A stretch of 64,000 bases of DNA from Chrysomallon squamiferum (lineage: Eukaryota; Mollusca; Gastropoda; Neomphalida; Peltospiridae). The translations under genes and the position numbers were made by a program. The number at the start of each line of letters is the position of its first letter. Within the stretch, counting starts at the first letter, position 1. Under the pieces are notes generated by a model, which saw only the letters and a list, made by a program, of their open reading frames with translations, was not told the DNA's origin and ran no database searches. The stretch covers positions 25,888,244 through 25,952,243 of the forward strand of contig CM022670.1 of assembly GCA_012295275.1 (NCBI GenBank), given 5' to 3'. Positions 12,681 to 26,095 of the stretch are shown here, in pieces.

Positions 12681-14845
12681 CAGGTCTTTCTTTGCTTGAT
12701 TTCTCAAGCACAAACATGTTTATAAGCTAATGGGTTTAAGTACGTAAACATCTTTGTCTGTTGATGAGTTCTGGTTTAATGGCTGCTTTATGCTACCAGA
12801 TCAATAGGATTTGTGTAATGACATCTTGATACTTAATTTATTATTATTATTAATGGTTATGAATAAAAGGTTTCAAACAATGAACATGAAAACAGATAAA
12901 CCATTCAGGAGGTACAATTTGAATGTGATACTGCTCAATAGATACATTCAAAAGCACTGGTCCAGTAATACATTATTGTCTCAGCCCCATGCTAAAGTTT
13001 AAAAGTTCCTTTAGTTAGGTAGAACTAAATATGCCTTCATACAGACCGGAAACCATTCATGAGTTTAGAATGTGCAAATTAAAAATTCAGTAGGCATATT
13101 CAAAAGCACTGAACTGTTCTATGACTATGGAGTTTCTTTAGTAAGAAAAACATTCAACAAATTCTCAGCTTATTTAATGTCATAAAGGGAAATCATATCT
13201 GTGACAAATAACCAGTCTACTGAGTTTTTAAAATTAATTATATTTTTATATGTAATAACTAAAACTGGAAGACTGTCACTTATAGTAAGCTCTTGTAATG
13301 TAACCTTGAAAAATAATGTAATCTAAATTTCAATCTTTCCTGGCTGGTCAATAGAAAATTCAATATAGAATTAATGAATTTTTTACATACACACATAAAA
13401 TACACTACTATGTATATGACAGTTTAGAAATTATTTAAACAATATATGCTTAAGTGTGATAGTAACAATAATCTATCTAATTATCTACTTAAAATGAAAA
13501 ATGCAACAACTACAGATTAACTATTCAAGATATATGAAGCGGTCAAGATTTAATTAACTATATTATCATTACAGTCATCTACATAGTGTATATATTATAG
13601 CAAAGTTCTTCTCTCTCTCTTTTTATCTTTTTCTTTTTTTCTCTCTGTATATATGTGTGTGTGTGTGTATAATATTATATATTGCAATGTACATAAATAA
13701 ATATTAAATATACCAATAAGAACATAATTAATTTTAAAAAGGAAGACATTAATAAAAAGATATCAAAAAACTATATTTTAAAGGTTATACTATAAGTATC
13801 AGTCTCATAGAAGTAAAACATATAAAACCAAATTAATATCACAAACGACGTAGTTGTCACGTTTTCCTTCTCGCAAAACAAAACCTGCATACTGAACATT
13901 GTGTAATTATGCTATTTATTAACAATGCGTTCTGGACTAAATAAAAGCATCATACAACAAACAATACATTAGTAGATAAAAAAATGCACTGGCATTAGCA
14001 TAACTGTATCACAAGCTGTGAAATAAACAAAACAAAACTCACCAAATCCGGTATAGAAGTTAAAAGGTGTGATCTTGTGACTCTACGATCAAAATTACCG
14101 CAGTTACGCTCTATTTATTTATTTATTTATTATTTCACGAAGATTCCTTAGACACACACCTGACAAGACACGTGAATGTGGTAAACAGTGTTATATTACA
14201 GAAGTATACTCAAATGTATGTTATCTGATAAATGTACTGCGCACAGAAATTTAAATTAGAACTGAGCGTAGATTTTGTAACCTGAGAGAGGTGAATGATG
14301 TGTGACGTCATTTACTGCGCTTGGGGGAAACCCATTTTCAATTTCCCCAAATAATTTTGTATAAAATGACTTAAGCGCTGTTTATGTTAATGTTTGTTTG
14401 GTTGTTGTTTTTTTGTTTGTGTGTGTGTGTGTGTGGTTTTTTATCTGTTTTTAAAAATAATAATGCTAAAGTGTATTAATTTTAAAATATAGCTTTATAC
14501 ATGTTAACGGGCCTTACAATAGTAAAAAAATACTAATAATAGAATTAAATAATTAAATAACTAAATAAATAAATACATTAATTAATTAAATTCAATAAAA
14601 TAAAATACAATTTAAATAACATTTTAAAATTTAAAAAAAAAATTGTATATTCAGAATAAATTAGAAAATAGTTTATATTAAAAATACATTATAACAAAAA
14701 ATCGCAAATAAACGTTATTTAATTTTAAATAATAAGAACTCGTCAAACTAAAGTTTTATTATTAAAATTTTAAATAGAATGTTAACTAATAAAAAGTATA
14801 TATGTATATATATTATAATTAGAAAAGCAAAAAAAGAAAATGCTC

Positions 14846-14893
<48 letters not shown>

Positions 14894-15035
14894 TAAATAA
14901 ATAAAATAAAATAATTATATGCACATTATTCCATTACCATCATTCCAAGAGTCTAAACACGATAAATGAAGATGCACAGAAGACTAGGAATACAAAACAC
15001 AGCAGTTCTACTAGCAAGCCTGACGTTTCATACAA
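12681..15035. other. AT-rich noncoding stretch
   Basis: Mostly A/T sequence. A small GC-richer patch with CpGs lies at 14040-14350. (AAT)n is at 14846-14891. No gene seen. Confidence 0.6.
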
Positions 15036-15169
15036 AAATAAAACTGAATCACAACAGTATTACCCTGTGAGTGGCTGTTAGGATTTAAACAGTTCTTCAC
15101 TCAAATAAAACTGAATCACAACAGTATTACCCTGTGAGTGGCTGTTAGGATTTAAACAATTCTTCACTC
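15036..15169 (+). repeat. Two-copy tandem duplication, 67-bp unit
   Basis: Units 15036-15102 and 15103-15169 differ at only one base (CAGTTCTTCACT versus CAATTCTTCACT). This is a recent duplication. Confidence 0.95.
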
Positions 15170-15223
15170 AATACTGTAACTCCTGCAGCACAGATATGTA
15201 CACTGATGTTGTATGTAATATGT

Positions 15224-15258
15224 ATATATGTGTGTGTGTGTGTGTGGACATTTTTTTA

Positions 15259-15294
<36 letters not shown>

Positions 15295-15394
15295 TGTGTG
15301 TGTGTGTGTGTGCCTGTGTGTGTGTGTGTGTTTGTTTGTATGTGTGTGTGTGTGTTTGTGTGTGAGAGTGTATTTGTATGTGGTTGTGTGTGTT

Positions 15395-15456
<62 letters not shown>

Positions 15457-15542
15457 AGTTGGTGTGTGAGTGCATGTGTGTGAGTGCGTGTGTGTGTGAG
15501 TGTTTGTGTGTGTGAGTGCGTGTGTGTGTGTGTGTGTGCATA
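15224..15542 (+). repeat. Compound (GT)n/(ATT)n microsatellite
   Basis: (GT)n, then (ATT)n at 15258-15286, then a 250-bp imperfect GT array. The 148-codon minus-strand frame is poly Thr-His from the repeat. Confidence 0.97.
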
Positions 15543-15589
15543 TGGGTAGGTGTCAGATATAATGATAACTATTCCAATCAGTCTGGTTT

Positions 15590-15690
15590 GAACATGTATG
15601 TAATTTCCTACCATGAAAAAAGATCTTTTGCTCTTAATGGAAAAGCAATTTCCAGAATGATGTCAGCAGGTTGCCTCTCTATTATAATCA
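15590..15690 (+). mobile_element. SINE tail fragment
   Basis: AAGATCTTTTGCTCTTAATG with its flanks resembles the AAAAGA(T/C)..TTGCTNNTAAT tail shared by the SINE-like copies at 25.8-26.1, 29.2 and 34.0 kb. Weak, diverged match. The sequence after it to 16,540 is AT-rich, with a 111-codon frame at 15905-16240 that I do not recognise. Confidence 0.35.
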
Positions 15691-16540
15691 TTAAAAAGTG
15701 CACCATTACTGATATTAAACAATGTGGAGACATCTTTAATTAAAAAAATAATAAATACATTTATCTATATATATTTGATATGACACCATGTTAATATTAA
15801 AATGTGCTTGAAGTACTGATCAACAAAGATTTATTCATTCTAACTGACATTATTAACCATAAATATTAAAATCTTAGAATTATTATATATTAACATATAC
15901 TGAGATGTTGTTTAATAAATATCCATCACTTATTTACTCATATGCTGAAATTATTCTAAGCAATTATATATGCATTAATTCATGGATGCATGTGCAAGGC
16001 AGCAAACAAACATCAGTTGTTAAAATATTATTCAGGGTGTGTAGACAAATATTCTTTCATTCACTTACAGATATTCCATTTAGTTTGGATAATACCTTAG
16101 AGCTGCAGTCATTACTAACTATCCATAAATACCATAATATTTATACTTACTGCACTTCTGAAATAGCCACACAGTCATCAGAAGACAGTTCAGATTTTCT
16201 AGTTTCCTCACAGATCTCTTCAACCGCACTTTGCTGCTAAAGACCAATGACAAAATCCTCTAAAACTGGGAACATATAAAATTCTAGAGATTTTTCAAGC
16301 TCTGTGAAATTGCCTCCACTCTGGGTGTTTCCAGCTGGCATGAAGAAAGTACAATAAAACTAATGAACTAGCTGTGTTGTGAGAAATCCTCCATCAGAAC
16401 CGTCTACTTGAGTAGGTTCCCTACACAATTTTAGTGTTCTTCACAGTGACTGAGCTGTACGTTTCTAAAATCAATATGCACTGTTGTGCTGTGTGGTTTA
16501 GGTAAAAGTGCTTGACATCCAAACAGATCGGTGTGAATTG

Positions 16541-16770
16541 CACATCAGCACAAATGAAAATATATGTATATGTATGTATTTATATATATACATATATATA
16601 TATAAATCACATCAGCACTAATGAAAATATATGTATATGTATGTATTTATATATATATATATAAATCAGCACATCAGCACTAATGAAAATATATGTATAT
16701 GTATGTATTTATATATATATATATAAATCAGCACATCAGCACAAATGAAAGTATATATGTGTGTGTATGT
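16541..16770 (+). repeat. Tandem repeat, about 62-68-bp unit, 3.3 copies
   Basis: Each unit is CACATCAGCAC(T/A)AATGAAA followed by TATGTATATGTATGTATTTA and an AT tract of variable length. Units start near 16541, 16608, 16670 and 16732. Confidence 0.9.
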
Positions 16771-16972
16771 ATGATGTATTAAAATGTATGTATATTTTAT
16801 AGTTGTGTACAGCAATAATTCCAAGTGATTCTGTGGTCTATGATTGACATTACAATTTCACATATTAAGAAATATATCCAAAATTAAAATTAATAAAAAA
16901 AAACATTTTATTTTATTTATTTTTGGCAAACTGTTATTAAATGCTGAAGATAAACTTGAATTTTGTGCTGTA

Positions 16973-16973
<1 letters not shown>

Positions 16974-17060
<87 letters not shown>

Positions 17061-17062
17061 AC
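16974..17062 (+). repeat. (CT)n(CA)n microsatellite
   Basis: About 31 CT units joined to 13 CA units. Overlapping frames are poly Ser-Leu / Thr-His. Confidence 0.97.
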
Positions 17063-17539
17063 TCGGTACATTATTACATATATCTTCTTCATTCTATTTC
17101 TATATGACATATATAATTATTTACAATACACAAATAGCTAATAAAAACTGGAAAGCTTCAATTTCATGTTAGGCTTTGTAAAGAAACAAATAACATCATT
17201 AATAATGTATAAACATATCATTCAACTGTTGTTCTTTTGTACTGGCAAGTTTTCGAGTTTTTTAAGTTAAAAGAAATTTATATAACAATCTGTAACAGAA
17301 TCAAATTCAAAAATGTTAAAATGTCAGAAGAATTTAAATAATAAATAAATGAAAACAGCCTACTCGTATGCCAGTGATCAAAATTTGAAAGTGAACGAGA
17401 GGAACTGTGATAAAATATGCACATAGAAGACAAACAATTAACAGAAGCTGGCACCAGTAACTGAATAATGGAGAGAATGGGTCAAAAACTGTGTTTCAGA
17501 GCACAATTAAAAAAATTATTATCATAATCTAGTTTGAAT

Positions 17540-17735
17540 AGTTCGCTGCAGTTCAGTGTTACTGTGCTGGCCTGAAGCATGAAAGATCACTGGATCAATT
17601 CCCTTACCATGCCTTTGAGATGTTTCTTTTTTAGCCAGTATGATATGACAATCAATCAAAGGCTATGGTATGCATATTCCAGTGTATGGGAAGGTATATA
17701 TAAAAGAATGGTGACAGTGGTTTTCATCATTATAT
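17540..17735 (+). mobile_element. tRNA-derived SINE fragment
   Basis: GCTGCAGTTCAGTGTTACTG resembles an A-box half, and GGATCAATTCC is close to the B-box consensus GGTTCGANTCC. A body ends with GAAGGTATATATAAAAGA like the other copies. Poly(T)36 follows at 17811-17846. Confidence 0.5.
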
Positions 17736-17811
17736 TATGATATAGACTTAATACAGACAATATTAAAAAATTTTGCTGGTTCAAATTGTATACTCTTTCT
17801 TTCTTTCTTTT

Positions 17812-17850
<39 letters not shown>

Positions 17851-18554
17851 AAATTTGATACCACTAAAACATTAAACCATGAAATAAAAGAAACATTCCA
17901 AATTATACTTTTTAAAAATAATTATGAATTATTCATTTAATTAAGTAAAAATTAGAAAAGCAAAACTTGAGAAAGACACAAATTAGATTTGTTTAAAACA
18001 TTCAGAATTTATTTATGAGTTCATTTATGCAATCTGTAATTATCTTTAGGTAAATGAATCTCTAATTCTTTATTAATTATTTATCTACTGCAGTCACATA
18101 CTTTTCTTGATTACCTGTTCATTACTTTTTAACAAGTCTACAGTTACAGAATAAATGCATGCAGCATTTGAAATGTTGCTGGAAGTCTTGACTGCATCAT
18201 GTCAATTTTGCTCTATTACTTTCTCAGAATTGCTAATAGTCTTAATCAAAACAGCAATGACATACTGCACTGGCTATCAAGCATTGCATTCTAGGTAAAA
18301 GAACTGAAAAGAAGAATGCAACTGAAATTACAGATTTGTGAAAATAATTAATTTTCATGAACCAGATCGTTCTTTATTCTTTTTCTTATTCACATATAGC
18401 TGTATGGGTATATAAATATATGTATTATTTATGAATGCTGCTGCTGTCTGCTTCTTTACATATGTATATTCATATGAATTTATGTGTTTAGAAATCACTT
18501 TAGCTTCAGCCACGGATAGCCAGACAATAATAAGTCTGAAGTGTAAAATCAGAC

Positions 18555-18788
18555 AGCTAATACCAAGGAGACCAAGTTTATGAAGCCATATACATCAGTA
18601 CAAAAGCTCAAACCACCATGGTCAGTCGATTTAGAGGTGTAGATTTAGAGTCCAGTGGAAAGAGCTTTAATAATGTATTGTTCATAGCACACTGGACACA
18701 AACAGTAAATGGCTGCCACAGACAGGTCATTTCAGGTTGCTTCTCTGAAGTAAAGAAATGACATACAAGAGATTTGTTAAATGTTAAT
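18555..18788 (+). repeat. Dispersed repeat copy A (about 234 bp)
   Basis: Nearly identical to 23387-23621 in the same orientation. Shared phrases include AGCTCAAACCACCATGGTCA and GGCTGCCACAGACAGGTCAT. The minus-strand frame across both copies is open and conserved in sequence, but no family is recognised. The class of repeat is unknown. Confidence 0.9.
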
Positions 18789-19039
18789 AGCCTCAATAAA
18801 AATGTATTTGATGGTTTTAGGTTCTCTGTATAATGGGGGAATATATTGTATGTGGATTTTCTGTAACTCACATACTGCTGAAAATTGTGACATATATCAT
18901 GTTGAAAGTGATACAAACTGAATTAGAAGTGATCTGTTAACAATGATTATTATATTTGGGAAGTAATAGAGGGTTTTCTTGTGCTGTTCATTCATAACTA
19001 GAAGGAGTTTAATTATATATACTTAACACAAAGTATTAG

Positions 19040-19340
19040 TTCCATTCAGTCCCAGGCTGTTTTATGAAAGACTCTGGTATATTTTTTTACCTGTTTATGA
19101 GAAGGTACATTTAAAATATCCTTTAAGCAAATATATAGTATGATAATGTAATATAATCAAAATATATGTTATTATCACAGGCCTTTCATGAGTATATATT
19201 AGCAAATAATTGAGTTTACTTATACTCCTGATTGAAGTCAGCAGTTACAGCTCTTGCCTAAACAAGGAAACAAGATCAATCTTCCTTAGTGGACATTTTG
19301 AGTTTTTATTCTGTTCAGTCATTTGTCTATTTTTTAAAGA
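19040..19340 (+). mobile_element. SINE-like fragments
   Basis: CTGTTTATGAGAAGGTACAT at about 19091 is the SINE tail phrase. A separate tRNA-like head (AGCAGTTACAGCTCTTGCCT then AACAAGATCAATC) lies at 19241-19282. The sequence from here to 20,260 is AT-rich with (AAT)n and (GAT)n bits and no gene. Confidence 0.4.
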
Positions 19341-20264
19341 CCTTGGACCATAGCTTCCTGTTTGTGGGAAGATTTTTAATAAAAGATTCTTTTCTGTCAA
19401 TCAGTATTGAGAATGATAGCATTGGGTTTCTTTTTTCTTGTATTATCACATGACAAATAATAATAATAATAATAATATTGTAACACTCATAATGATAATT
19501 ATAATTATAATAAAAATAAGAATAACAACAACAGTAACAATGGGGATGATGATGATGATGATAAACAGGTTTTGACAGTTAAATTCACAGTATGATAATA
19601 GCCTTTGGTATGATGGCAGAAGGTTTATAAAATCTGAAGAAAAAAAAAATAATAATAATTAATAAATAAATAAAAACACCCCCAAAACATATAAGTTTAC
19701 CAGTTAATAATTAATTATTAACAGTAAAATAAGTGATGGTGGCTTTAAAAAAATGCATCCATGTGTTTGGTGTATCCTCACAGATGGATTGATCCTTCAA
19801 CCCAAGAGCCAAGAAAAAAGAAGATTTGATTGTTATGTAAATGTAGTTTGAGACTGTGACTCAAGCCTCTATTAATAATCAATAAATAATTAAAGAAATG
19901 CACATCAAAGCATGTTAGATGAATGAAGCTTGATTTGAAGCAAAGTCTTTGTTTCTGCAGAACAAAAAAACACTTGGCTACGGCAAATCCAGGTTTTTAA
20001 AACAGGGAGGTGCTTCAACATGAAATGAGTTCAAGTTACAAAGAAATAAAAATTTCAAACAGCAAAAGAAAAAAGGGTATTTTGTCCCATGGATGATTAT
20101 GTACAGCAAATCTTTTAACTTGTATCTTCTTGGATACCACAATCGCTAGATCCTTTTACATGTGTAACTTGATTTATTATAAGCGAAGAAAAAAAAAGGA
20201 TGGATGCTACCACTATGATACATACAATTTTCTAGAAAACCTATATCAGCCAAAAAAAAAAAAA

Positions 20265-20575
20265 AGTAAGTCAAAATACTAAAATACCCACAACTTTCTA
20301 AAAACAAATTATAAACTAAGGATCAAAACACTAATATACCCCCCTTATATCTGTACATCTACATCTTTTAAGCTGAAAATAGTTAAATTATAAACAAAAA
20401 AAAAAAAAAACTCCATCAGAAAAGAATTAGGGATGTCAAAACACTAACATATACCCCTTCTAGATCTGTCCCTATAACGAAACATCCAACGTTTCAGACG
20501 AAAAACAGCTAAATTATATAAAACAAGGTAAGTCTAAAATCCAAACAAACACCCCTTCTAGACCCTCCCTCCTCC
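20265..20575 (+). repeat. Diverged tandem repeat, about 125-bp unit
   Basis: Roughly 2.5 units sharing TCAAAACACTAA, then ATACCCCCTT/ATACCCCTTCTAGA, then a C-rich CATCTACATC-type run and GCTAAATTATA. 20576-20984 is more complex unique sequence without a gene. Confidence 0.7.
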
Positions 20576-21055
20576 TGCAGCAGTATAATAATACTCATGA
20601 CAAACATCCAGCATACAACAAATTGAGGCTATCCACTTAAGTGATGCTGCAGCTGCCTGGGTGCTGTGAGAGGATTAAGTTTAAGTCTAATTATCACTTA
20701 AATAACAGAGGAACTGGCTTCAAAGTGTTAACAGTGACATGATACCAGTGTAACACAAGTTGCTGACAATATTAAAACTTTCCTATCTTCTACAACCTGC
20801 TCAGCTGTTGATGTATCACTTTTCTTCCTGAGTATTCCCCACCTGATACATACATAATTGTGTCTGTGTGAGAATTAAAAAGACAGTGTGTGATGGGATA
20901 ACAAAAGCCATAGCATGTCACCGTCAAAAGTTCTCAGGGAAGAATTAATTTGTTCTAAATTAGTTAACATCTTAAAGTAAAGATTTGTTGTTATTGCTAT
21001 ACGAATCTAAATTATATCATTATAAAATTATGAATATGATTATGATTGTTGTTTT

Positions 21056-21105
21056 TATTATCATCATTATTATTATTATTATTATTATTATTGTTGTTGT
21101 TGTTG

Positions 21106-21159
<54 letters not shown>

Positions 21160-21190
21160 TTTTGTTACTATATTATTATTATTGTTAGAA
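21056..21190 (+). repeat. (TTA)n/(TTG)n microsatellite
   Basis: Trinucleotide array in a TTA-TTG-TTA arrangement. The overlapping frames are poly-Ile or poly-Leu. Confidence 0.97.
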
Positions 21191-21618
21191 TATTTTCTTA
21201 TTCTAAATCTGTTCTATCATTGTTGATGGTTCATCACCATTATAATATCCCATTCAATCATTTTGCAGTTATCCAGATCCTTATTAAATCACAGTATATA
21301 ATTCATCTATAATATCATAAGCCAGAGACATTGTTGTTCTGTACTGTGTATGTTCTCAAAAATAAATTTATTCAGAGTTTTCTTGAGCAGTAGTGTAACA
21401 CTTTTGAATAATTATCAAAAGTCTGGTGAGGATCATTCTTTTACATTAGAAGAAACTAAATTATATCATATCATTGATCCATGCTATGACAATGATATAC
21501 AATGATATATTATTATTATTGCTATCTTTAGCCATTCTATAACACATCTCCATAACTATTGTTATAAATTCAACACATATTAAACTCAAAGCAATCAACA
21601 AATATTTAAGGAACAGTA

Positions 21619-21621
<3 letters not shown>

Positions 21622-21663
<42 letters not shown>
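21622..21663 (+). repeat. Poly(A)42
   Basis: 42 uninterrupted A residues. No retrocopy or LINE/SINE body is recognisable upstream. The flanks (21190-22120) are AT-rich unique sequence. Confidence 0.95.
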
Positions 21664-21666
<3 letters not shown>

Positions 21667-22120
21667 AAACCTGGACAAAATGTAAACCAGTGTAAAATGT
21701 CAGACTCCATTAGGAAGTTAATTTTTGTGCTTGTCCTGATCAGTAACCAAGACAAATGCATTACTCCACTAATCTCACTGATCCACTAACATGCTTTTCA
21801 AGGAGAGACAAACCCACTCAGTGTAATGTTTTTAAGTCTGAATAATCCTACATGAGACAAATGGATAATCTCTTATTATTCTTGTCTGATGGAAATTAGT
21901 TTAAACCAGAGTGGTGCATTATTGCTAATATTGATTCATGGATAACTGAAAATATTCAGAAAACAAATAAATAAATAAATAAATAATGAACTGTAATTAA
22001 CCAAACTATTGATTCAATAACCATAGTCATAAATTTTAAAAAAACCACTGTGGTAAAAATATATATGCAGTATAAAATGATTGCTTAAGTGAAAATTTCT
22101 AATAATGATTTGCCAATGTT

Positions 22121-22123
<3 letters not shown>

Positions 22124-22204
<81 letters not shown>
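22124..22204 (+). repeat. (CT)n microsatellite
   Basis: About 40 perfect CT units. An A-rich tract follows at 22380-22530. Confidence 0.97.
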
Positions 22205-22208
<4 letters not shown>

Positions 22209-22559
22209 ATATCCTTTTAAACCATATATTTTATATTTATATTTGCTTTAGAATCTTTTTCTTATTTGTTATTTTTGTGCTTTCTTTTAATTATTATTTA
22301 ATTTCTATTTAATTATTATTTTTTTACTCAACTTTTCACCAGACTAAAAATGTATAACACCAGTAGCCACCACTTCAAAAACATAAAAAAAAATAATAAT
22401 AAAATAAAAAAAATAAGAAGACAAAGCATAAAAAAGACATCATTAAAAGAAAAAAAAAGTTGAAAAAAAATGTGCTTTAAAAAACCCAAAGCGAAACCCC
22501 CCAAAAAAAAACACATGAAAAAAAACACACCATAAAAACACAAAACACAATTAAACAGA

Positions 22560-22900
22560 ATTTAATAAAATTATCCCATCTCCAGTGAAGGATGATCAAA
22601 TGTAGCATGCCTGACAAATGATCAAATGCTAACACTGTGGAAATCTCCCGACAAATAAACTCTTTTGATCTCACTGATAATGACAAAATGAGGTCATGCT
22701 CAGCATGCGCATGCACAGACTCCCTTGGTACGCTGGTAATTATCGTTGTCGAAAAAGTCTATTCCTCCTGAGGCCCACTTCACTGTGTGCTTTTTGAATT
22801 AGAAGCTTTATCGCAAATTGGATGTGACTAATCCAGGAAGTGTGATATCTGTGTGATTTACAATGCAAAAAAGTGACCCAGATCATAATTAACTCTAGTG
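22560..22900. other. Higher-complexity block, candidate conserved noncoding element
   Basis: Non-repetitive, CpG-containing block (AGCATGCGCATGC near 22702, TACGCTGG, TATCGTTGTCG, TTATCGC) between A-rich sequence and a GT/CT microsatellite cluster. No convincing exon. Confidence 0.3.
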
Positions 22901-22955
22901 TATAAATTGCTTTGTGTTTTGTCTAGATATATGTGTACAAATTTTTGTGCAATTC

Positions 22956-23211
<256 letters not shown>

Positions 23212-23386
23212 ACTAACTCACTAGCACAATAACACTTTTCTTAAACAGACAAGTATTGACTTCTGTATATACATACTTGCTTAATCCTGTTCATTTGTCG
23301 TTTTTAATGGTGGTCAACCAATTGATTTCTCTGGCTTCACTAAATGATGCCCAGACACAATGTATCTTTCAAGAGTTGACTCTTGG

Positions 23387-23621
23387 CAGCTAATACTTAG
23401 GAGACTGAGATTATGAAGCCATATACATCAGTACAAAAGCTCAAACCACCATGGTCAGCCGATTTAGAGGTGGAGATTTAGAGTCCAGTGGAAAGAGCTT
23501 TAATAATGTATTGTTCATAGCACACTGGACACAAACAGTAAATGGCTGCCACAGACAGGTCATTTCAGGTTGCTTCTCTGAAGTAAAGAAATGACATACA
23601 AGAGATTTGTTAAATGTTAAT
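23387..23621 (+). repeat. Dispersed repeat copy B (about 235 bp)
   Basis: Second copy of the 18555-18788 repeat, differing at only a handful of positions over its length. It ends at the same TTAAATGTTAAT junction. Confidence 0.9.
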
Positions 23622-24159
23622 GGATTCAGAATAAACTGTTTGTGGGTTAAGTGTTTCTGTTCACATACAATAAATCTATTTGCATCGTGGACAGTCTTTG
23701 GACATAATAAAATCAATTAAGTTGAAAGATATTACCAAGGGATTGGATGAAGACATGACAAATTTGGTTTCACACAAATGTTATTTGTGTTTCGTTTCTC
23801 AGAACTCTACGATTAACCCACTTATTTTGATTTTCCTTTTTTTTTTCTTGCCCCAGTTTTTTCAAATTCACTTATCCTGGAGGGTTCTTCCCTCTCACAT
23901 TCTCTAAATGATTTCTTATTCATACACAAAAATGTCCTTGTACTAAAATATTAATCTTAAAAAATAAAATAAGAATGACGTTACTGTTGAGATTTTGGAT
24001 TTCGATATACAAAAATGGAGCACACATTAGAATGGTAAAAACAAAGTATGAACATACAGCACTTTACATTTGGACCACTTTTATTCTATATTTCATTTGA
24101 AGAAAATAAATAAATACATTCAGCAAAATTCATTTGACAGAATTTAAATTGCTACCAAT

Positions 24160-24540
24160 TACATTATCATGGCCAATTGCATCTCTCCCTATTAAATAAT
24201 GTGCTGATGCGAGTGTGTGATTTTAATAGCCATCAATTCTCATACCAAAAAAAAAAAAAAAAAAACAATTTATATGTTTCTGCAGCAGGCATGACCCATT
24301 GTTATTCTGCATTCTGAAATGTGACACCATGTGAAAAATAAATAGCTATAACTGAATCGATATTTTCTGGTGACCAGAATGTAAAATTAATACGACTGAG
24401 AGCAGGAAAATGATGATGGCTGCAGAAAATAATATGTCTGATGAGAGACCATTACAATGTTTTGTCAGCATCCATCTTGATAGTGCTTGAGATGCATTAA
24501 TCTGGTTTGGGTCGCAGTAGTGCATTTGGTACATTTGTTA
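24160..24540. other. Mixed unique block with poly(A)
   Basis: Moderately complex unique sequence interrupted by poly(A) at 24247-24265. It contains a 62-codon minus-strand frame with no recognisable family. 23622-24159 is AT-rich with nothing supported. Confidence 0.4.
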
Positions 24541-24643
24541 TTGCTTATTTATTTGTTATTTAAATTAAATTTAATTTATTTGTTATTTAAATTAAATTAA
24601 TTTATTTATTTTCATATTTATTTATTAAGTAAGTTAATTTATT

Positions 24644-24690
<47 letters not shown>

Positions 24691-25330
24691 TTATTTTTAT
24701 TTTTATTTCCTTATTTATGTTTTTATTCATTTATTTGTTTTTTAGTTTGCTTATTTATTTGTTCATTTATTTATTTATTTATATATCTATGGAAAATAAT
24801 ATGTGTGGGTAGAGTCATTACCTTTTGCAATGGTTTGTTGGCACCTATTATGAAAGAATCCATACTGCTTTAATTTGATTTCTTTTGCAATAGTATATTT
24901 GGTTTTATTTATTTATTTATGTATTTATTTATTTATGGACAGTAATAAGTCTTGTGAGAGATCATTGCAATGTTTTGTCTGTCTCTATTATGTTAGCTTC
25001 CACTCTGCATTCATTTGATTTGTTTTGCAGCAAAATGATATTATTTATTTACTAGTATTTATTTATCTTACATCATTTCTTTGCTTTTTTAAATAATGAT
25101 TTATTTGCCTATTTACATTATTTTTTTAATGTAGTTATTAATGTACCTAATTTTTTACCTGTTTATTATACTAATTAATATTATCATTCTTTATTTATTA
25201 ATTTATTTATTTATTTATTTGTTTATTTAATCATTATTTTATTCTTCATTTGTATATATTTGTTTCATTTTTATTTTTTATTTATTTATTTTGTCCATTC
25301 TTTTTTAAATACACTAAGCTGATAAGACTT
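24541..25330 (+). repeat. TTTA-type low-complexity tract
   Basis: Long imperfect (TTTA)n, densest at 24640-24790. It is broken by repeated segments such as ATTGCAATGTTTTGTC and CTTTTGCAATGGTTTGTTGG, suggesting tandem copies of a longer unit with TTTA spacers. Confidence 0.85.
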
Positions 25331-25782
25331 AAAGATTAAAAAAAAAAAAAAAAGAAAAGCCGACAGTGATGGTAATATTTGCAGATGATTTTTTTTATTT
25401 TTTTTTTTTATTTGATTTTTTATCCTAAAACAGACATTATTTCTTGTACTTTACAAATGAAAATGTTACTTTTGAGACACTTTATGAAAAGACTGGGAAT
25501 ATTCTTATCACAGTAACCACAAAAAATCAATAGAGTCGCCTCCCCCTGGGGAGTGGAGCTTTGGACACATAATGGACTTGACCCTAGCAGTTCAGCTAAA
25601 TGTCAGTTTGAGAGAAGATTGCTGATAGCACACAAACGATACATTTATAATTCTTGTTTCAGCAGCTGTAATCTCTCTCATAAACAGACTTTACACAGTG
25701 GAATTTTCTATCTGTTCATCTCTGCGAAAAAAAAATGTATCAAAATGTTAATTCTAATCTCCTCATTTTTCACTAGCACATC

Positions 25783-26095
25783 ACTGAGGCCCAGTGGTTA
25801 GAGCATTCTTGTGTTGTCAATAGTTTGCAGTGGGATAACCATTTATTTGTATTCTTTCTTCATTAAGTTTGTAAAGTTTGCTGGGTAGAGTAGTGACATT
25901 AAATATGAAGAACATTTTACTGACATTACCATTTTATTTATTTTTGTTCCATTCCAGTCAGTACTCCAAAATGTTTTTTTATTATTTTTTTTTTTTTTAT
26001 TATTTCACCAAAAGGCTTGGAAAGATTTTTTCTGTCTATGAGAAGGTCCATATAAAAGACTTGTTGTTAGTAAATAATAAGAATAACCTATGAAA
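25783..26095 (+). mobile_element. tRNA-derived SINE, near full length
   Basis: The head GGCCCAGTGGTTAGAGCATT is a good tRNA A-box region. The B-box area is diverged. The body ends with TCTATGAGAAGGTCCATATA and AAAGACTTGTTGTTAGTAAA, the same tail found reversed at 34.0 kb. There is T-rich expansion inside (25976-26000). Confidence 0.6.

Noticed and set aside
15168-15614. 148-codon minus-strand frame
   Set aside because: Pure Thr-His/Ile translation of GT and ATT microsatellites. No coding signature.
18608-18916. 102-codon minus frame, partly conserved at 23441-23716
   Set aside because: The conservation is due to the 235-bp dispersed repeat. There is no known family, so it is kept as a repeat and not as a gene.
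21622-21663. Poly(A)42 as the tail of a processed pseudogene
   Set aside because: No gene-like, LINE-like or SINE-like sequence recognisable immediately upstream, and no flanking duplication seen.
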